This document shows positions 36,062 through 46,000 of a DNA stretch of 64,000 bases, piece after piece. Origin of the DNA: JAJDTT01 sp022827025 (GTDB taxonomy: Bacteria; Acidobacteriota; UBA6911; RPQK01; JAJDTT01); the NCBI GenBank assembly GCA_965203535.1, contig OZ241897.1, positions 248,001 through 312,000 on the forward strand, given 5' to 3'. The notes under the pieces were generated by a model. The model was given only the letters and a program-made list of their open reading frames with translations. It searched no databases and was not told the origin of the DNA. Both the position numbers and the translations under genes were made by a program. How positions within the stretch are numbered: position 1 is the stretch's first letter; each line of letters begins with the position of its first letter.

Positions 36062-37405
36062 TCAACCCGTCAGGGTGGAACCCAGGGACTCGGTGGCTTC
36101 CTTGAACCGGTCCATGGGCGCTCCCACGTTCTCGGCCAGCGACAGGAAGAGCTGGGACATGGATCCCCCCTGGAAATCGATGGCTCGGCCGGTCTTGATC
36201 CGGCCGCCCGCGCTGCCGCCTAGGAGGATCGGGTACTGGTCGCAGGTATGGCGGTTCCCGTCCCACATGCCGGAGCCGATCATGACCATGGAGTGATCCA
36301 GCAGAGTTCCCTCCCCTTCCTTTACCTGGTCCATCTTCTGGAGTAGATAGGTGTACTCGGAGACGTGCCAGCGGTTGATGAGGTGATACTGGTGCAGGGA
36401 GCTGGGGGTCTCCTTGTGGTGGCTCAGCGCATGCCACTCGCCCCGGACACCGGGGATGAAGCTGAAGTCGCTGTACTTGGGTCCGTAGCTGTCGAACATG
36501 AAGCTCAGCACCCGGGTCTTGTCCATCCGCAGCGCCAATACCATCAGGTCCAGCATGAGCCGGGTGTGCTCGCGGAAATCTTCCGGCTGATAGAGTGCGA
36601 AGTCCGGGGTCTCCCCCGCCCCTCGGGGATCTTCCGGATGGAAGCGGCGAGAGATGGACCCGGCCTCGGACTGCTGCTTACGCTGCCAATCGGCCTTGTC
36701 CCGGTCGAGACGGGCGATCCGCTGCTCCAACTCGCGAATGCCCTGGAAGTACTCCGACAGGGTCTGGCTGTCCTGAGCGCTCAGACGCCCCTCCAGTGTC
36801 TTTGCCTGATCCAGCACCAGGTCCAGAACGCTCCGGTCCCGCTTCAACCAGGACTTGTCCCCGAAGAGGGCATCAAAGGTCATGGCCGGATCGATCTCCT
36901 TGGCCAGAGGCCTGTCGGGGCTGACCCAGGAAACGGCCGAGTCGTAGAATCCCCGGCGGTTTCTGGAGGGTGCAATCCCGAGGGCAAGAGACGGGAACTC
37001 GGTATGGTGCCCGATCCGGTTGGCGATAAGCTGATCGATGGACGTCCCGGCACGGCTGTGGTCCCGTCCGCCCGGCTCGCCGGTGTACAGGGAGGCCACT
37101 TTTCCGGCGTGTCCCCGCAGCTTCTTCAGGTGGGGATGGGACAGGTCCTGCAGGACGTTGACCTTGTGCTGGATGGGCCGCAGGGGCTCCAGGGTCGGCT
37201 TGAAGGTGAGGGTCGAGCCCTCTCCGGAGGCGCCCCACTCGTGCGTGTTGACGCCCAAGGGAAAGAATGTCGCCACAAAGCGAATGGGCGGACCGGCTGC
37301 CACATCCCCCACCGGCACTGCGGCCAGACCGGGAATCGACTCCAGCCAGGGCAGCGTCAAGCTCATCCCGGCGGCCCTCAGGAATGTTCGACGATTTTGC
37401 AACAT
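36062..37405 (-). CDS. Tat-exported DUF1552 protein
   Basis: A 447-residue protein beginning MLQNRRTFLRAAGMSLTLPW, a twin-arginine leader. FFPLGVNTHEWG, SLYTGEPGGRDHSRAGTSID, the long helical region EYFQGIRELEQRIARLD and MIGSGMWDGNRHTCDQYPIL fit the DUF1552 family, related to DUF1501. I start at the ATG 37405, seven bases after GAGGAT; upstream codons in this frame look non-coding. It is first in an operon with the DUF1592 multihaem protein. Its enzymatic role is unknown. Confidence 0.85.
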   Translation of the reverse strand: MLQNRRTFLRAAGMSLTLPWLESIPGLAAVPVGDVAAGPPIRFVATFFPLGVNTHEWGASGEGSTLTFKPTLEPLRPIQHKVNVLQDLSHPHLKKLRGHAGKVASLYTGEPGGRDHSRAGTSIDQLIANRIGHHTEFPSLALGIAPSRNRRGFYDSAVSWVSPDRPLAKEIDPAMTFDALFGDKSWLKRDRSVLDLVLDQAKTLEGRLSAQDSQTLSEYFQGIRELEQRIARLDRDKADWQRKQQSEAGSISRRFHPEDPRGAGETPDFALYQPEDFREHTRLMLDLMVLALRMDKTRVLSFMFDSYGPKYSDFSFIPGVRGEWHALSHHKETPSSLHQYHLINRWHVSEYTYLLQKMDQVKEGEGTLLDHSMVMIGSGMWDGNRHTCDQYPILLGGSAGGRIKTGRAIDFQGGSMSQLFLSLAENVGAPMDRFKEATESLGSTLTG

Positions 37406-37549
37406 GAGCGATCCTCGCGAAAAAGGTGCTGTGGCTTCCAGCGGGCCGATGGATCCCGTTGCTCCGGCACGAGCCGGGCCATCGACCCACTTGGCGACAA
37501 TATACATTGTCGCTACGACCTTCGCCAGCGTCCCGCGGCGAGGCAACAG

Positions 37550-37855
37550 CTACGCGGGTACTTCTTCCGGTGGCAGATGTTGCTCCATCCAGGCCTTGAG
37601 CGGGACGTCCTCCGGGCCCGGCGAGGTGTAGCCCATGCCGCCGGTGCCGGCGCCCAGGAGCTGCCGCCGAATCGGGCCGCAGCGGTCCATCACGTGATCG
37701 ACGGTCATGTCGTCCCGGGGCCTGAGCCAGCGATAGCTGTAACCGTAGAAGAGAGTTGGATGTTCGAGACACTTGGGATCCACTCTGCTCAACTCCCCGT
37801 CGGACCGCCAGTCCGCCGCGCGTCCATCGGCACCAAACCGGTACCGGTCTGCATT
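37550..37855 (-). pseudogene. C-terminal remnant of a phytanoyl-CoA dioxygenase-like gene
   Basis: The frame reads ADWRSDGELSRVDPK, then LFYGYSYRWLRPRDDM, GPIRRQLLGAGT and EDVPLKAWMEQH, which resembles the C-terminal end of PhyH-like oxygenases found in such genomes. Upstream the frame is closed by TGA near 37855 and the iron-binding N-terminal part is missing. No ATG precedes it; a TTG at 37792 is the only start. I read it as a truncated gene, not a small protein. Confidence 0.55.
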
Positions 37856-37973
37856 TCGATATCAGAACCGGACACGGCAGACAAGCGCTCCCGTTTCCGT
37901 GTGTCGTCCGGCTCCATGTGGCTATGAGACATGCGGGGATAGTGCTATTATTCGATTCCAATAGGAGAAAATC

Positions 37974-38621
37974 ATGCCACCACTAGTCAAATGGAGCAGA
38001 CGAGCAGGAATTCTGATTGCGATGCCCGTCGGCCGGATCGACGGGACCAATTACCTTGAATGCCAGAATATCCTGGAGTCGGGAATCGATCCCGACGAGA
38101 ACGCCATGATTCTGGATTTTGGGCAATTGGGCTACCTCAGCAGCGCGGGACTTCGAGTCTGCCTGGTCATCGCCAAGAAGTTCAACGAACCGGGAAGGTC
38201 CTTCGGTATCTGCAACCTGTCCAGATCGATCCGCGACATCGTCACGGTGAGCGGCTTTGATCAGATCATCTCGCTCTACGACTCTCAAAGCGCGGCAATC
38301 GAAGCCATCGCAGGGGAAACGGGCGCGGAGAGCGATCCAGCGGCAACCGGGGCGCCCAGCACGATCCCCGTGAAGAGCGCGGTCAACTTCGACATCGTGG
38401 GAGAGAACATCCGGGATATCGCCAATTTCACGATCGAGAAATTCGAATACAAGAACGACCGAACCCTCTCCCTCCAGACACGGGAGGCGGCGATCTCTGA
38501 AATTACGAATTCCCTGTGGCAGTTCGTCGAGCGTTTGAGAAAACGGCGCCAGAAGATTCTTGAGGAAATGTTCGACTCGGCTGAGGCGGCACTGGACGAG
38601 GTCCTCGCGAAGACGGAATAA
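37974..38621 (+). CDS. STAS-domain protein with C-terminal extension
   Basis: A 215-residue protein. Residues 1-105 form a STAS (anti-sigma-factor antagonist) domain: MPVGRIDGTNYLECQNIL, AMILDFGQLGYLSSAGLRVC with the phosphorylatable serine region, and FGICNLSRSIRDIVTVSGF. The remaining 110 residues are charged and mostly helical, with no match I know. AGGAG stands 7 bases before the ATG. STAS antagonists bind anti-sigma kinases in partner-switching control, but no kinase or phosphatase gene is adjacent. It converges with the polyketide operon. Confidence 0.8.
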   Translation: MPPLVKWSRRAGILIAMPVGRIDGTNYLECQNILESGIDPDENAMILDFGQLGYLSSAGLRVCLVIAKKFNEPGRSFGICNLSRSIRDIVTVSGFDQIISLYDSQSAAIEAIAGETGAESDPAATGAPSTIPVKSAVNFDIVGENIRDIANFTIEKFEYKNDRTLSLQTREAAISEITNSLWQFVERLRKRRQKILEEMFDSAEAALDEVLAKTE

Positions 38622-38659
38622 CGCCAAAAGCACCGGTAGCGCCGAAGCGAACTCGAGCG

Positions 38660-38674
38660 CCGCGCAGACTCCTA
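38660..38674. repeat. Solo terminus of the MITE family
   Basis: CCGCGCAGACTCCTA equals the inverted first 15 bases of the 162-bp element and stands alone between the convergent STAS and reductase-sulfotransferase genes. Confidence 0.4.
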
Positions 38675-38696
38675 TAGCACCAAATCACACTTCAGA

Positions 38697-41192
38697 TTAG
38701 CGAATGCCCCTGCGGGTTAGGAAATCCCGGTAACCCGCAAATGCAGCGTTGACCTCCTCGGGCGTCAATCCGTAGTCCGCCAGATCGTAGCGGTGTTTCG
38801 GCTCCTTGCGGCGACGCTCCCTTTGCTGGAACAGCCAGTCATCCATGGTGTTCAGGACCGACTGTTTGAGCGGCCAATTGAACCGCTCATAGATACCGTG
38901 CACCACGGCCAGCGGATCCTCCACCAGATCGACGTAGTTCACGTCCGTCCAGCGGTGCTCCAGTTCGGGATGGGTCTCCCGGAAGTGCACGGCCCGGTCC
39001 ATCATGCCGCTCATTAAAGCCAACTGCTCTGCACCGAAGGTCTCACGCGGCTGGGGCTCGTAGACAATCGAATGCGCCTTTTCGACAAAACTGTTCCAGG
39101 ACCCCATGAATTGCGTGGGTTCGCGATGGGTCTGAATGAACAGGGCATCGGGATACGTCTCGACGAGGGTCTCAAGCTCCATGAGATGAAAGGGCATCTT
39201 GAACAGCCATTGCCCCTGGTGTCCAGGCTGACGCTGCCGGTGCTGCCACGTGATGTTCTGCATGGTCCGGCGGTGGTGGGCGTAGGCTCGCTTCGTACCG
39301 GAGGCGTCCAGCCAACGTCCGAATTCCGGAATGCGGAATCGAACGATAAGGGTCCACGAACCGACGCCCATGCTCAGCAAGGGGAAATCCTCCACCGGTT
39401 CGTCCACGTCGAAATCGTGAACTCCTTCAAAGAGCTCGAGGGCATCTGAAGAGTTGAGCAGATCCTCGACCCACGACCGGCGGGGGTCGTCCGGGGTACA
39501 ACCTATCGTGGCATATTCTTCCTTCGACAGGCGTGGCGCAGTGAACTCGTAGCCGCGCAGGGCCCAGAAACGCTGGTCTCGGGACATCAGGCGGTGCAGG
39601 TAGGTCGTGCCGGTGCGGTTGATCCCGACAATGAAGACCGGGCGGGTGATATTCTCCTGTTCGATCTCCGGATACCGCTGCCGTTCGCGGGTAAACCCGG
39701 CGTTGATAATCAGGAGACGGCTCAGGTCGAAGACGATATCGAAGACACTGCCCTCCAACAGTTTGGCATCGGAGGTTTGAAATGCCCGAACCAGTTGCTG
39801 CAGGTTTCGAAGCATCCACGTGGGGTAGGTCTGTTCGAAAGAGACGTCGTAGTCCTCGGCGTAGCGCTCGGCCCGCGCTATCAGGCGGTCGAAGTCCAGA
39901 CTGCCTTGCGAATCGGGATACGGCCAGTGTTGGTGATTGTCCTGACCCAGCCGGTAGGAGCGCCTGAGCTTGGTCAACACGCCCGCCCACTTGATCGGGT
40001 GTGGACAGTCCTCTCGGAAGGCCCGGTCACAAATGGGCAGCCTGTCATCAGGTTTTTCCTTGCTGAACCAGTATTTTCCGAAATGATCGAGCACCGCCCA
40101 GCGTCCGTGAAGCGGTGATTTTTCGCCGCGAGCCTGGCAGGCGCGCTTAAATGATTCGAAGGGGACTTCGGGAAAATAGATTCCGAAATCCGCGAGCTCG
40201 AGCTCGTAGTAATCGAGCCGCGGTCTGCAGCAGTGGTAGATTGAGAATCGGCGGTCGGGATTCAGGGAAATGGCCGCACAGGCTTGACTCACCGTATCGA
40301 CCGCCTCGTTGTTGGATCGAAACGTGAACCCTTCCGGCACGGATTGGCAATCCATCACCGCGGCCAGCATCTGCATGGTCAGATCGTCCGTTTGTATATG
40401 TCCCGTAGTAGAAACAGCCGTCTGCGGCAGCCGGAATATCGCCAACGGCATGCCGGCCTGTTGGGCAAACAGAAGGACCTGTTCGGCCGTCAGTTTGCTC
40501 CAGGGGTAGCCAAGCAGACCGAGCGGGTACGTCTTCTTCATGGTGGCGAGGTCCGGCTGCATCTGGTGGTCGATGCGGCTGTGCTTGAATTCGCGGCCGA
40601 AGGCAAAGAAATACTGCGGAAACACGGCCATCGTCGAGGCATAGAACAGGTGCTTGAAGCGATGGCGCAAACACAGTTCGAGCACATTATGCAGGCTGAG
40701 CGTATTGAGCTTGCGTATGGCGTTATAGGAAGTGGCGAGACTTATGTCGGCAGCCAGATGATAGACGGCGTCGATCCGGTGGCACAGCCCGCTGAAATCC
40801 GCGTCGCTCAGACCGAACCGGGCCTGGGCGATGTCGCCGATCACCACGCGGATGCGCGGCGTGAATGCCTCGTCCCAGATTTTGGCTTGCCGCAGGGCGT
40901 CGCGCAGGCGCTCGAACCCGTGTTCCGCGTGGTCGGCCCGGATGACGCAATGCACTACCAGGTCGGCATGCTGCCGCAAGAGGTCGCGCAGGAGGAAACG
41001 GCCGACGAAACCGGTCGCTCCGGTCAGCAAAACCTCGCGAAAGTCGGCCGGCGATACCGGATCGGCCGGCGATCCCTGGCTGATCGTTGTATGGACGAAT
41101 CGGCGCAGCGTATCGACGTCACGCTGGCAATGCGGTGGCAACGATCCGACAAGCGGGGCCACGGCCGTGTCGGCGTTGGTTCTTACGGTCAT
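38697..41192 (-). CDS. Thioester/fatty-acyl reductase fused to a sulfotransferase
   Basis: An 831-residue bifunctional protein. Residues 50-380 are an NAD(P)-binding reductase of the NAD_binding_4 (male-sterility/thioester reductase) type: TGATGFVG at 57-64, YHLAADISLA, FYASTMAVFP and the Y229-PWS-K233 pair. Residues about 515-830 are a PAPS-dependent sulfotransferase: FIVGINRTGTTYLHRLM (520-536) binds the 5'-phosphosulfate and THREPTQFMGSWNSF the 3'-phosphate. The reductase could release an acyl chain from the PKS carrier as aldehyde or alcohol, and the sulfotransferase could sulfate a hydroxyl. It is third in a three-gene unit (gap 40 bases). The fusion and the coupling of steps are my inference; individual domain calls are firm. 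Confidence 0.83.
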   Translation of the reverse strand: MTVRTNADTAVAPLVGSLPPHCQRDVDTLRRFVHTTISQGSPADPVSPADFREVLLTGATGFVGRFLLRDLLRQHADLVVHCVIRADHAEHGFERLRDALRQAKIWDEAFTPRIRVVIGDIAQARFGLSDADFSGLCHRIDAVYHLAADISLATSYNAIRKLNTLSLHNVLELCLRHRFKHLFYASTMAVFPQYFFAFGREFKHSRIDHQMQPDLATMKKTYPLGLLGYPWSKLTAEQVLLFAQQAGMPLAIFRLPQTAVSTTGHIQTDDLTMQMLAAVMDCQSVPEGFTFRSNNEAVDTVSQACAAISLNPDRRFSIYHCCRPRLDYYELELADFGIYFPEVPFESFKRACQARGEKSPLHGRWAVLDHFGKYWFSKEKPDDRLPICDRAFREDCPHPIKWAGVLTKLRRSYRLGQDNHQHWPYPDSQGSLDFDRLIARAERYAEDYDVSFEQTYPTWMLRNLQQLVRAFQTSDAKLLEGSVFDIVFDLSRLLIINAGFTRERQRYPEIEQENITRPVFIVGINRTGTTYLHRLMSRDQRFWALRGYEFTAPRLSKEEYATIGCTPDDPRRSWVEDLLNSSDALELFEGVHDFDVDEPVEDFPLLSMGVGSWTLIVRFRIPEFGRWLDASGTKRAYAHHRRTMQNITWQHRQRQPGHQGQWLFKMPFHLMELETLVETYPDALFIQTHREPTQFMGSWNSFVEKAHSIVYEPQPRETFGAEQLALMSGMMDRAVHFRETHPELEHRWTDVNYVDLVEDPLAVVHGIYERFNWPLKQSVLNTMDDWLFQQRERRRKEPKHRYDLADYGLTPEEVNAAFAGYRDFLTRRGIR

Positions 41193-41232
41193 ATACCCTT
41201 TCCTTGGAAATGTGGATATCCGGCGCGATTCT

Positions 41233-42972
41233 TTACATCTCCACCGAGTTCGTGAGTTGCGCTATCTTTTCATTCACGGAGAGTCGGAAGGTCGCCAACG
41301 CAGGCTCGATGCCGTCTCCCGGGTAACGAAAAGCACTGGGTATCGATTGGTAGCGAGCCTGGACTCGCGAAAACAACTCTTGCTTCCGTTCCCTGATTGC
41401 GTCCTCTGCCTGAATATGGTGCGAAACCGCTGTCCTGAACCTCTCCAACTCTTTCGTCAGGGACTCCTTGAACTCGTGGACCGCAATCTGCTGACGGGTG
41501 ACCTTTTCAAAGTGATAGCCCAGGGCGGCCAGGCGGATCGCCTCCGGGAGCATACGAGGATGGTCCTTGCTGACCCGGGCTATGAACTTGTTGTAGGCGG
41601 GGAGTTGCCTGGGAGCAAGTCGCCGGCGCAGGCCCATGAGTTCAAGGAAAATCGCGTTCTTGCTCTTGGGTTTTTGCAGGTGCGGGAAGGTCGTGAGGTG
41701 TTCAAACAGCGTCAGGCAACGTTTGAAGTAATTCTCAAGCGTCGGATCGTAGAGGGTAGTGATCACACGACGATATCCCTCAATCAACGTTTTGGGATTC
41801 ATCTCCGGCTTGAAGTTGAGGCTCATGGCGTCAATTTCGATGGATGCCTCCGACAGGCGATTCTCTCCTTTAAGGCGTTTATACAGATCCGTGCCCTTTA
41901 AAGCAGCCAGCATATAGATCGGTGCCATGGGAATGCCGGCCTCCTGGATAAAGTCGATCTGGGCGTCGAAAACACCTTCATCATCTTCGTCCAGCCCCAG
42001 GATAAAACCTCCCGTGACCTGCATCCCTTTGCGTTGGATCTTGCGTACGGAACCCAGCAGGAAATCCTCCTGTCCGCCGACATTCTGCCGTTTCTTCATC
42101 TTGAGCAAAGCCTTCGGGTTCGGGGATTCAATACCCAGAAAAACCGAATTGAACCCGGCTTCAATCATGCCATCCATCAACCCGTCCATACGTGCCAGGT
42201 TCACGCTCGCTTCGGTGAACAGGGAGAACGGATAGCCTCGCGCCTTTTGCCACTCGGCGATCGCCGGCAGGAGCTGCAATGCCTCTCGCTTGTTGCCGAT
42301 GAAGTTGTCGTCGACAATGAATAAATCACCCCGCCATCCCTGTCCATACAGTGATTCAAACTCGTTCACCATCTGTTGCGGCGACTTGGTCCTGGGCACG
42401 CGCCCAAAGAGCTGGATGATGTCACAGAATTCACAGTCGAACGGACATCCTCGCGAGAACTGCACGCACATGGAGTGGTAGGCGTTCATATCGATGAGAT
42501 CGAAGCGTGGTACAGGTGTAAGGCTCACATCGGGTTTTCGCGGCTCCCGATAGACGGCCTTTGCCGTGCCGTTTCCCAGGTCGCGCAGAAAATCGGTAAA
42601 GATCTCCTCGGCTTCATCCAGCACGAAATGGTCTACACCTTCAATCTCGTCATGATACGAGGTGGGATAGGGGCCTCCCGCCACCACGGAAACACCAGCC
42701 CGATTGCACCGCTCGATCACAGTCCGTAGGGAGGCTCGCTGGACAATCATGGAGGAAGTGAACACCAGGTCGGCCCATTCCAGGTCGGCGTCCTCCAGGG
42801 AAGTCACGTTCATATCCACGACGCGGAGGTCGTACGAGGGCGGGAACATCGCGGCGACGGTGAGCAACCCCAGCGGGGGAAAGGCTGCCTTGATCCCGAG
42901 CATTTCCAGTGCGTATTTCGCCCCCCAGAATGCGGGGGGATGCTCAGGATAAACCAGAAGGGCATTAGGCAT
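41233..42972 (-). CDS. B12-binding-type radical SAM protein (possible methyltransferase)
   Basis: A 579-residue protein. Residues 1-150 resemble a cobalamin-binding Rossmann domain (FPPLGLLTVAAMFPPSY, VVAGGPYPTSYHDEI) without the histidine-ligand motif. SRGCPFDCEFCDI gives C176, C180 and C183 in the canonical CX3CX2C order, followed by DDNFIGNKREAL and FLGIESPNPKALL. The C-terminal 130 residues resemble the DUF4070 extension of hopanoid methylase-like enzymes. Class B radical SAM enzymes methylate unactivated carbons; here a PKS-made chain is a likely substrate because the gene sits between the PKS and the reductase-sulfotransferase with gaps of about 40 bases. Activity is inferred. Confidence 0.82.
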   Translation of the reverse strand: MPNALLVYPEHPPAFWGAKYALEMLGIKAAFPPLGLLTVAAMFPPSYDLRVVDMNVTSLEDADLEWADLVFTSSMIVQRASLRTVIERCNRAGVSVVAGGPYPTSYHDEIEGVDHFVLDEAEEIFTDFLRDLGNGTAKAVYREPRKPDVSLTPVPRFDLIDMNAYHSMCVQFSRGCPFDCEFCDIIQLFGRVPRTKSPQQMVNEFESLYGQGWRGDLFIVDDNFIGNKREALQLLPAIAEWQKARGYPFSLFTEASVNLARMDGLMDGMIEAGFNSVFLGIESPNPKALLKMKKRQNVGGQEDFLLGSVRKIQRKGMQVTGGFILGLDEDDEGVFDAQIDFIQEAGIPMAPIYMLAALKGTDLYKRLKGENRLSEASIEIDAMSLNFKPEMNPKTLIEGYRRVITTLYDPTLENYFKRCLTLFEHLTTFPHLQKPKSKNAIFLELMGLRRRLAPRQLPAYNKFIARVSKDHPRMLPEAIRLAALGYHFEKVTRQQIAVHEFKESLTKELERFRTAVSHHIQAEDAIRERKQELFSRVQARYQSIPSAFRYPGDGIEPALATFRLSVNEKIAQLTNSVEM

Positions 42973-43015
42973 GGCCAGAATCCCTCTATTCAGGGCTCGC
43001 CTACAGGGAAGGTGC

Positions 43016-46000
43016 TCAGTTCAAAACCGTCCCCGGCGGAAAGTGGTCTTCGAGTGCATTGGCGAAAGCCGATGGCGCGCGCCGGAAGCGTTGCCGGTCG
43101 ACAAGGGAGTCGGTCTCCAGTTCGGTCGCACCCGTTTCGTCTCGGTCCTCGTCGACGTCTTTCTTGCCGTGGATGATGTCCTGAGCCAACGACAGCGAGG
43201 AGGCCGTAGTCATCAATTCAAGGGCGCTGACCTGATAGTTGAACTGCATTCGGATGAACCCTCCCAGTTCGGCGACCGAGATCGAGGTGAGCCCGAAGCT
43301 CGACAACGGCTCCTCCGGACCGCCTTCGTCGTGGCCGCACAGCTCGGCCACCTTGCCCGCGATCTGAGCCACGACCGTGTCCAGCGTGAGTTGGCCGCCG
43401 GCATCGACCGAGAACGCGTCCGGGTTGCTGAGCACTCGTCCGGTACGCATGTAGTCGGGTGAATCGACCGTCATTGGGGGGCGCGAAAAGACGGCGGTGA
43501 TGAGGTGGTCCCGGTCCCTCATGCTGCGCATGGCGTAATCGAGGTTGCTGATGGAGAAATCGGCGCTGACCGGGGGCATGCCCGATGACCGCGTGATGCG
43601 CAGTACGTGCAGATTGCGGGAGGCCATGCCGGCCTCGGCGACCGCAGCCAGGTTGTAGCACAGCGCGGGCAGCCCTTCGCGGCGGCGGTGGGCTGCCAGT
43701 CCGTCCAAGAATCCGTTGGCGGCGCTGTAGTTGATCTGTCCCGGATTGCCGAATGTCGAGGCGACCGAGGAGAACATCACGAAGTGGTCGAGGTCGCAGC
43801 CGGCTGTCGCCTTGTGGAGATTCAAGGCGCCGCGAGCCTTCGGCGCGAATACCTTGGCCAGCGATTCGGGCGTCAGGTCGGCCAACAGGCAGTCGTCCAA
43901 CGTGCCGGCGAGGTGGAACACGCCCTTCAGGGGGCGATCCAACTCGTCGACGCACCGCCGGACATCCGCCTCGCGGGCAACGTCGCCCGGGACGATGTCG
44001 ATCTCGACCTCCTCGGTGAGGTACCACAGAGCACTCGTCTTCCGGACCCACTCGGCGCTGCGTCGACGCTTTGGGTCGCGGTCCATCATGGTGACGTGGC
44101 GCGCGCCGGCGGCCACCAGGTAGGGCAGCAACAACCTGCCGAATCCGCCGAGGCCGCCGGTGACCAGGTAAGTCGCTTCGGGGTCGAGAAAGGGGCGCAG
44201 GTCGACAATGGGAAAGTCCTCTGCGCCCGGCGCCGGCGGAGCCTTCAGGACCAGTTTCCCGGTGTGCCGGCCGGTGGTCATCAGGCGCAGCGCCCGGGCA
44301 TAGTCGCCGTACGCGAAGCTGGTCAGGGGCAACGGAGGCACGGCGCCCTGGTCCAGAAGGTTCATGCATTCCTGTGAAAGCTCCCGTGCCAGCTCCGGGT
44401 CATCGTTCATCAGCCGGTCGATGTCGATCGCCGCGAAGCGAAGATTCTTGCGAAACACGCTCAGGCTGAGCGAATTGTCGGCGTAGATGTCCACCTTGCC
44501 GATCTCGCAGTGCCATCCTCCCGGCCGCAACGCCTCCAGGCAGAGAGCGATGTGACGCCCGGCCAGGGAGTTCAGAACCGCGTCCACGCCCTCTCCCCCG
44601 GTGGCCTCCATGACCCCTTCGTACCAGTCGAAACTGTGCGAATCGAAGGCCGCGCGCACGCCCATCTCAAGCAGTTGTTCGCGTTTGCTCTCGCTCCCGG
44701 CCGTGGCGTAGATCTCCGCCCCCGCGTGCTTGGCCAGGGCGATCGCCGCCTGGCCGACGCCGCCCATGGCGGAGTGGATCAGCACGCGCTGCCCCTTGCG
44801 CAGGCGTGCGAGATAAACCAGGGAGTAGTAGGCGGTGACGTAGACCGAAAGGACGGAAGCGGCCTCCCCCATGCTCAGCGACGGGGGTTTGACGAAAACC
44901 AGGTAGTCCTTGACCACGGCTCGATTGGCGATGCAACCGCCATGGGTGAACGCGACGGGATCACCCACGCCACAGGTGCGCACGGCGGAACCCACGCGGC
45001 GCACGACGCCGCTCGCCTCCATCCCCACCGTACGGCCCAGGGCCGAACGCTCGTAGGAGAGTGCCGGCAGCAACCCCAGCGTCACCATGACGTCGCGGAA
45101 GTTGAGCGCCGCGGCCGCCACGTCGATCTCCACGTCGTACGGTCCCAGCGGGACGGGCGCACAGGTCTTCATCTGCAGACCGCCGATCTGGCCCGGATTG
45201 TCCAACGTCAGCCTGTACGTCGAATTCTCGCCTGCCGGCACCAGAGGAGACCGCTCCCGGATATGGATCAGCCGCGGCGCCCACACCCGGTTGCCGCGGA
45301 CCGCCAACTCGCGCTCACGCAGGTCGCACTCGCCGAGCCAGGCCAGCGACGGCAGATCCTCGGCGGCGCCCAGGTCCACCAGCCGAAAATCGATGGCGGC
45401 TTCCGAGCCGACGTCCGCGGCGATCTCCTGGCTGATGCTGCGAAAGGCTCCCCACACCGCACCCGCGCGCGGTTCCGCCACGTCCAACACGGCGCGGCGC
45501 GTCACCACGGTCAGGCGGCAGGGGCGGCGTGCGTGCTCCAAGCGGAAGGGGATCAACGCGTTGACGAAGGAGACCAGGCGCGTCACCAACCGTTGTCCGG
45601 TCGGGTCTTTCGGATCGGCGCCGCAGACGATGTCGATCGCCTCCAGATCGGCCGCTCCGGGCCAGTCGGCGAGAGCGCCGACGCGGTCCGCCTCCAACTC
45701 CGAGTCGGGAATGGGGACCGCCTCAGGCGCATCGAGGAGTCCCAACCACTCGGCCGCCAGGCTGTCCGGTTCACCGATAACCCAACGCAACCCGGTGAGC
45801 CGGCGCGGTTCGGGCGAGTTTGCATCCAGGTCCGGCGCCTGCAACAGAGTCGTCGTCCGGCCGGCCCGCACCGCGGTCCAGCCGGCTTCCGGCTCGATCG
45901 ATAATCCGTCGCCGTGGACCACCAGCGCCAAGCCGCCGGGGACCGCCAAACGGCGCAGCAGGCGCCATTGCTCCGGTCCGAACGCCGCAACGTCGTCATG

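Noticed and set aside
43016..44377. C-terminal thioesterase on the PKS
   Set aside because: After the carrier-protein serine region only about 85 residues remain, without a GxSxG motif, so release must be by another enzyme.
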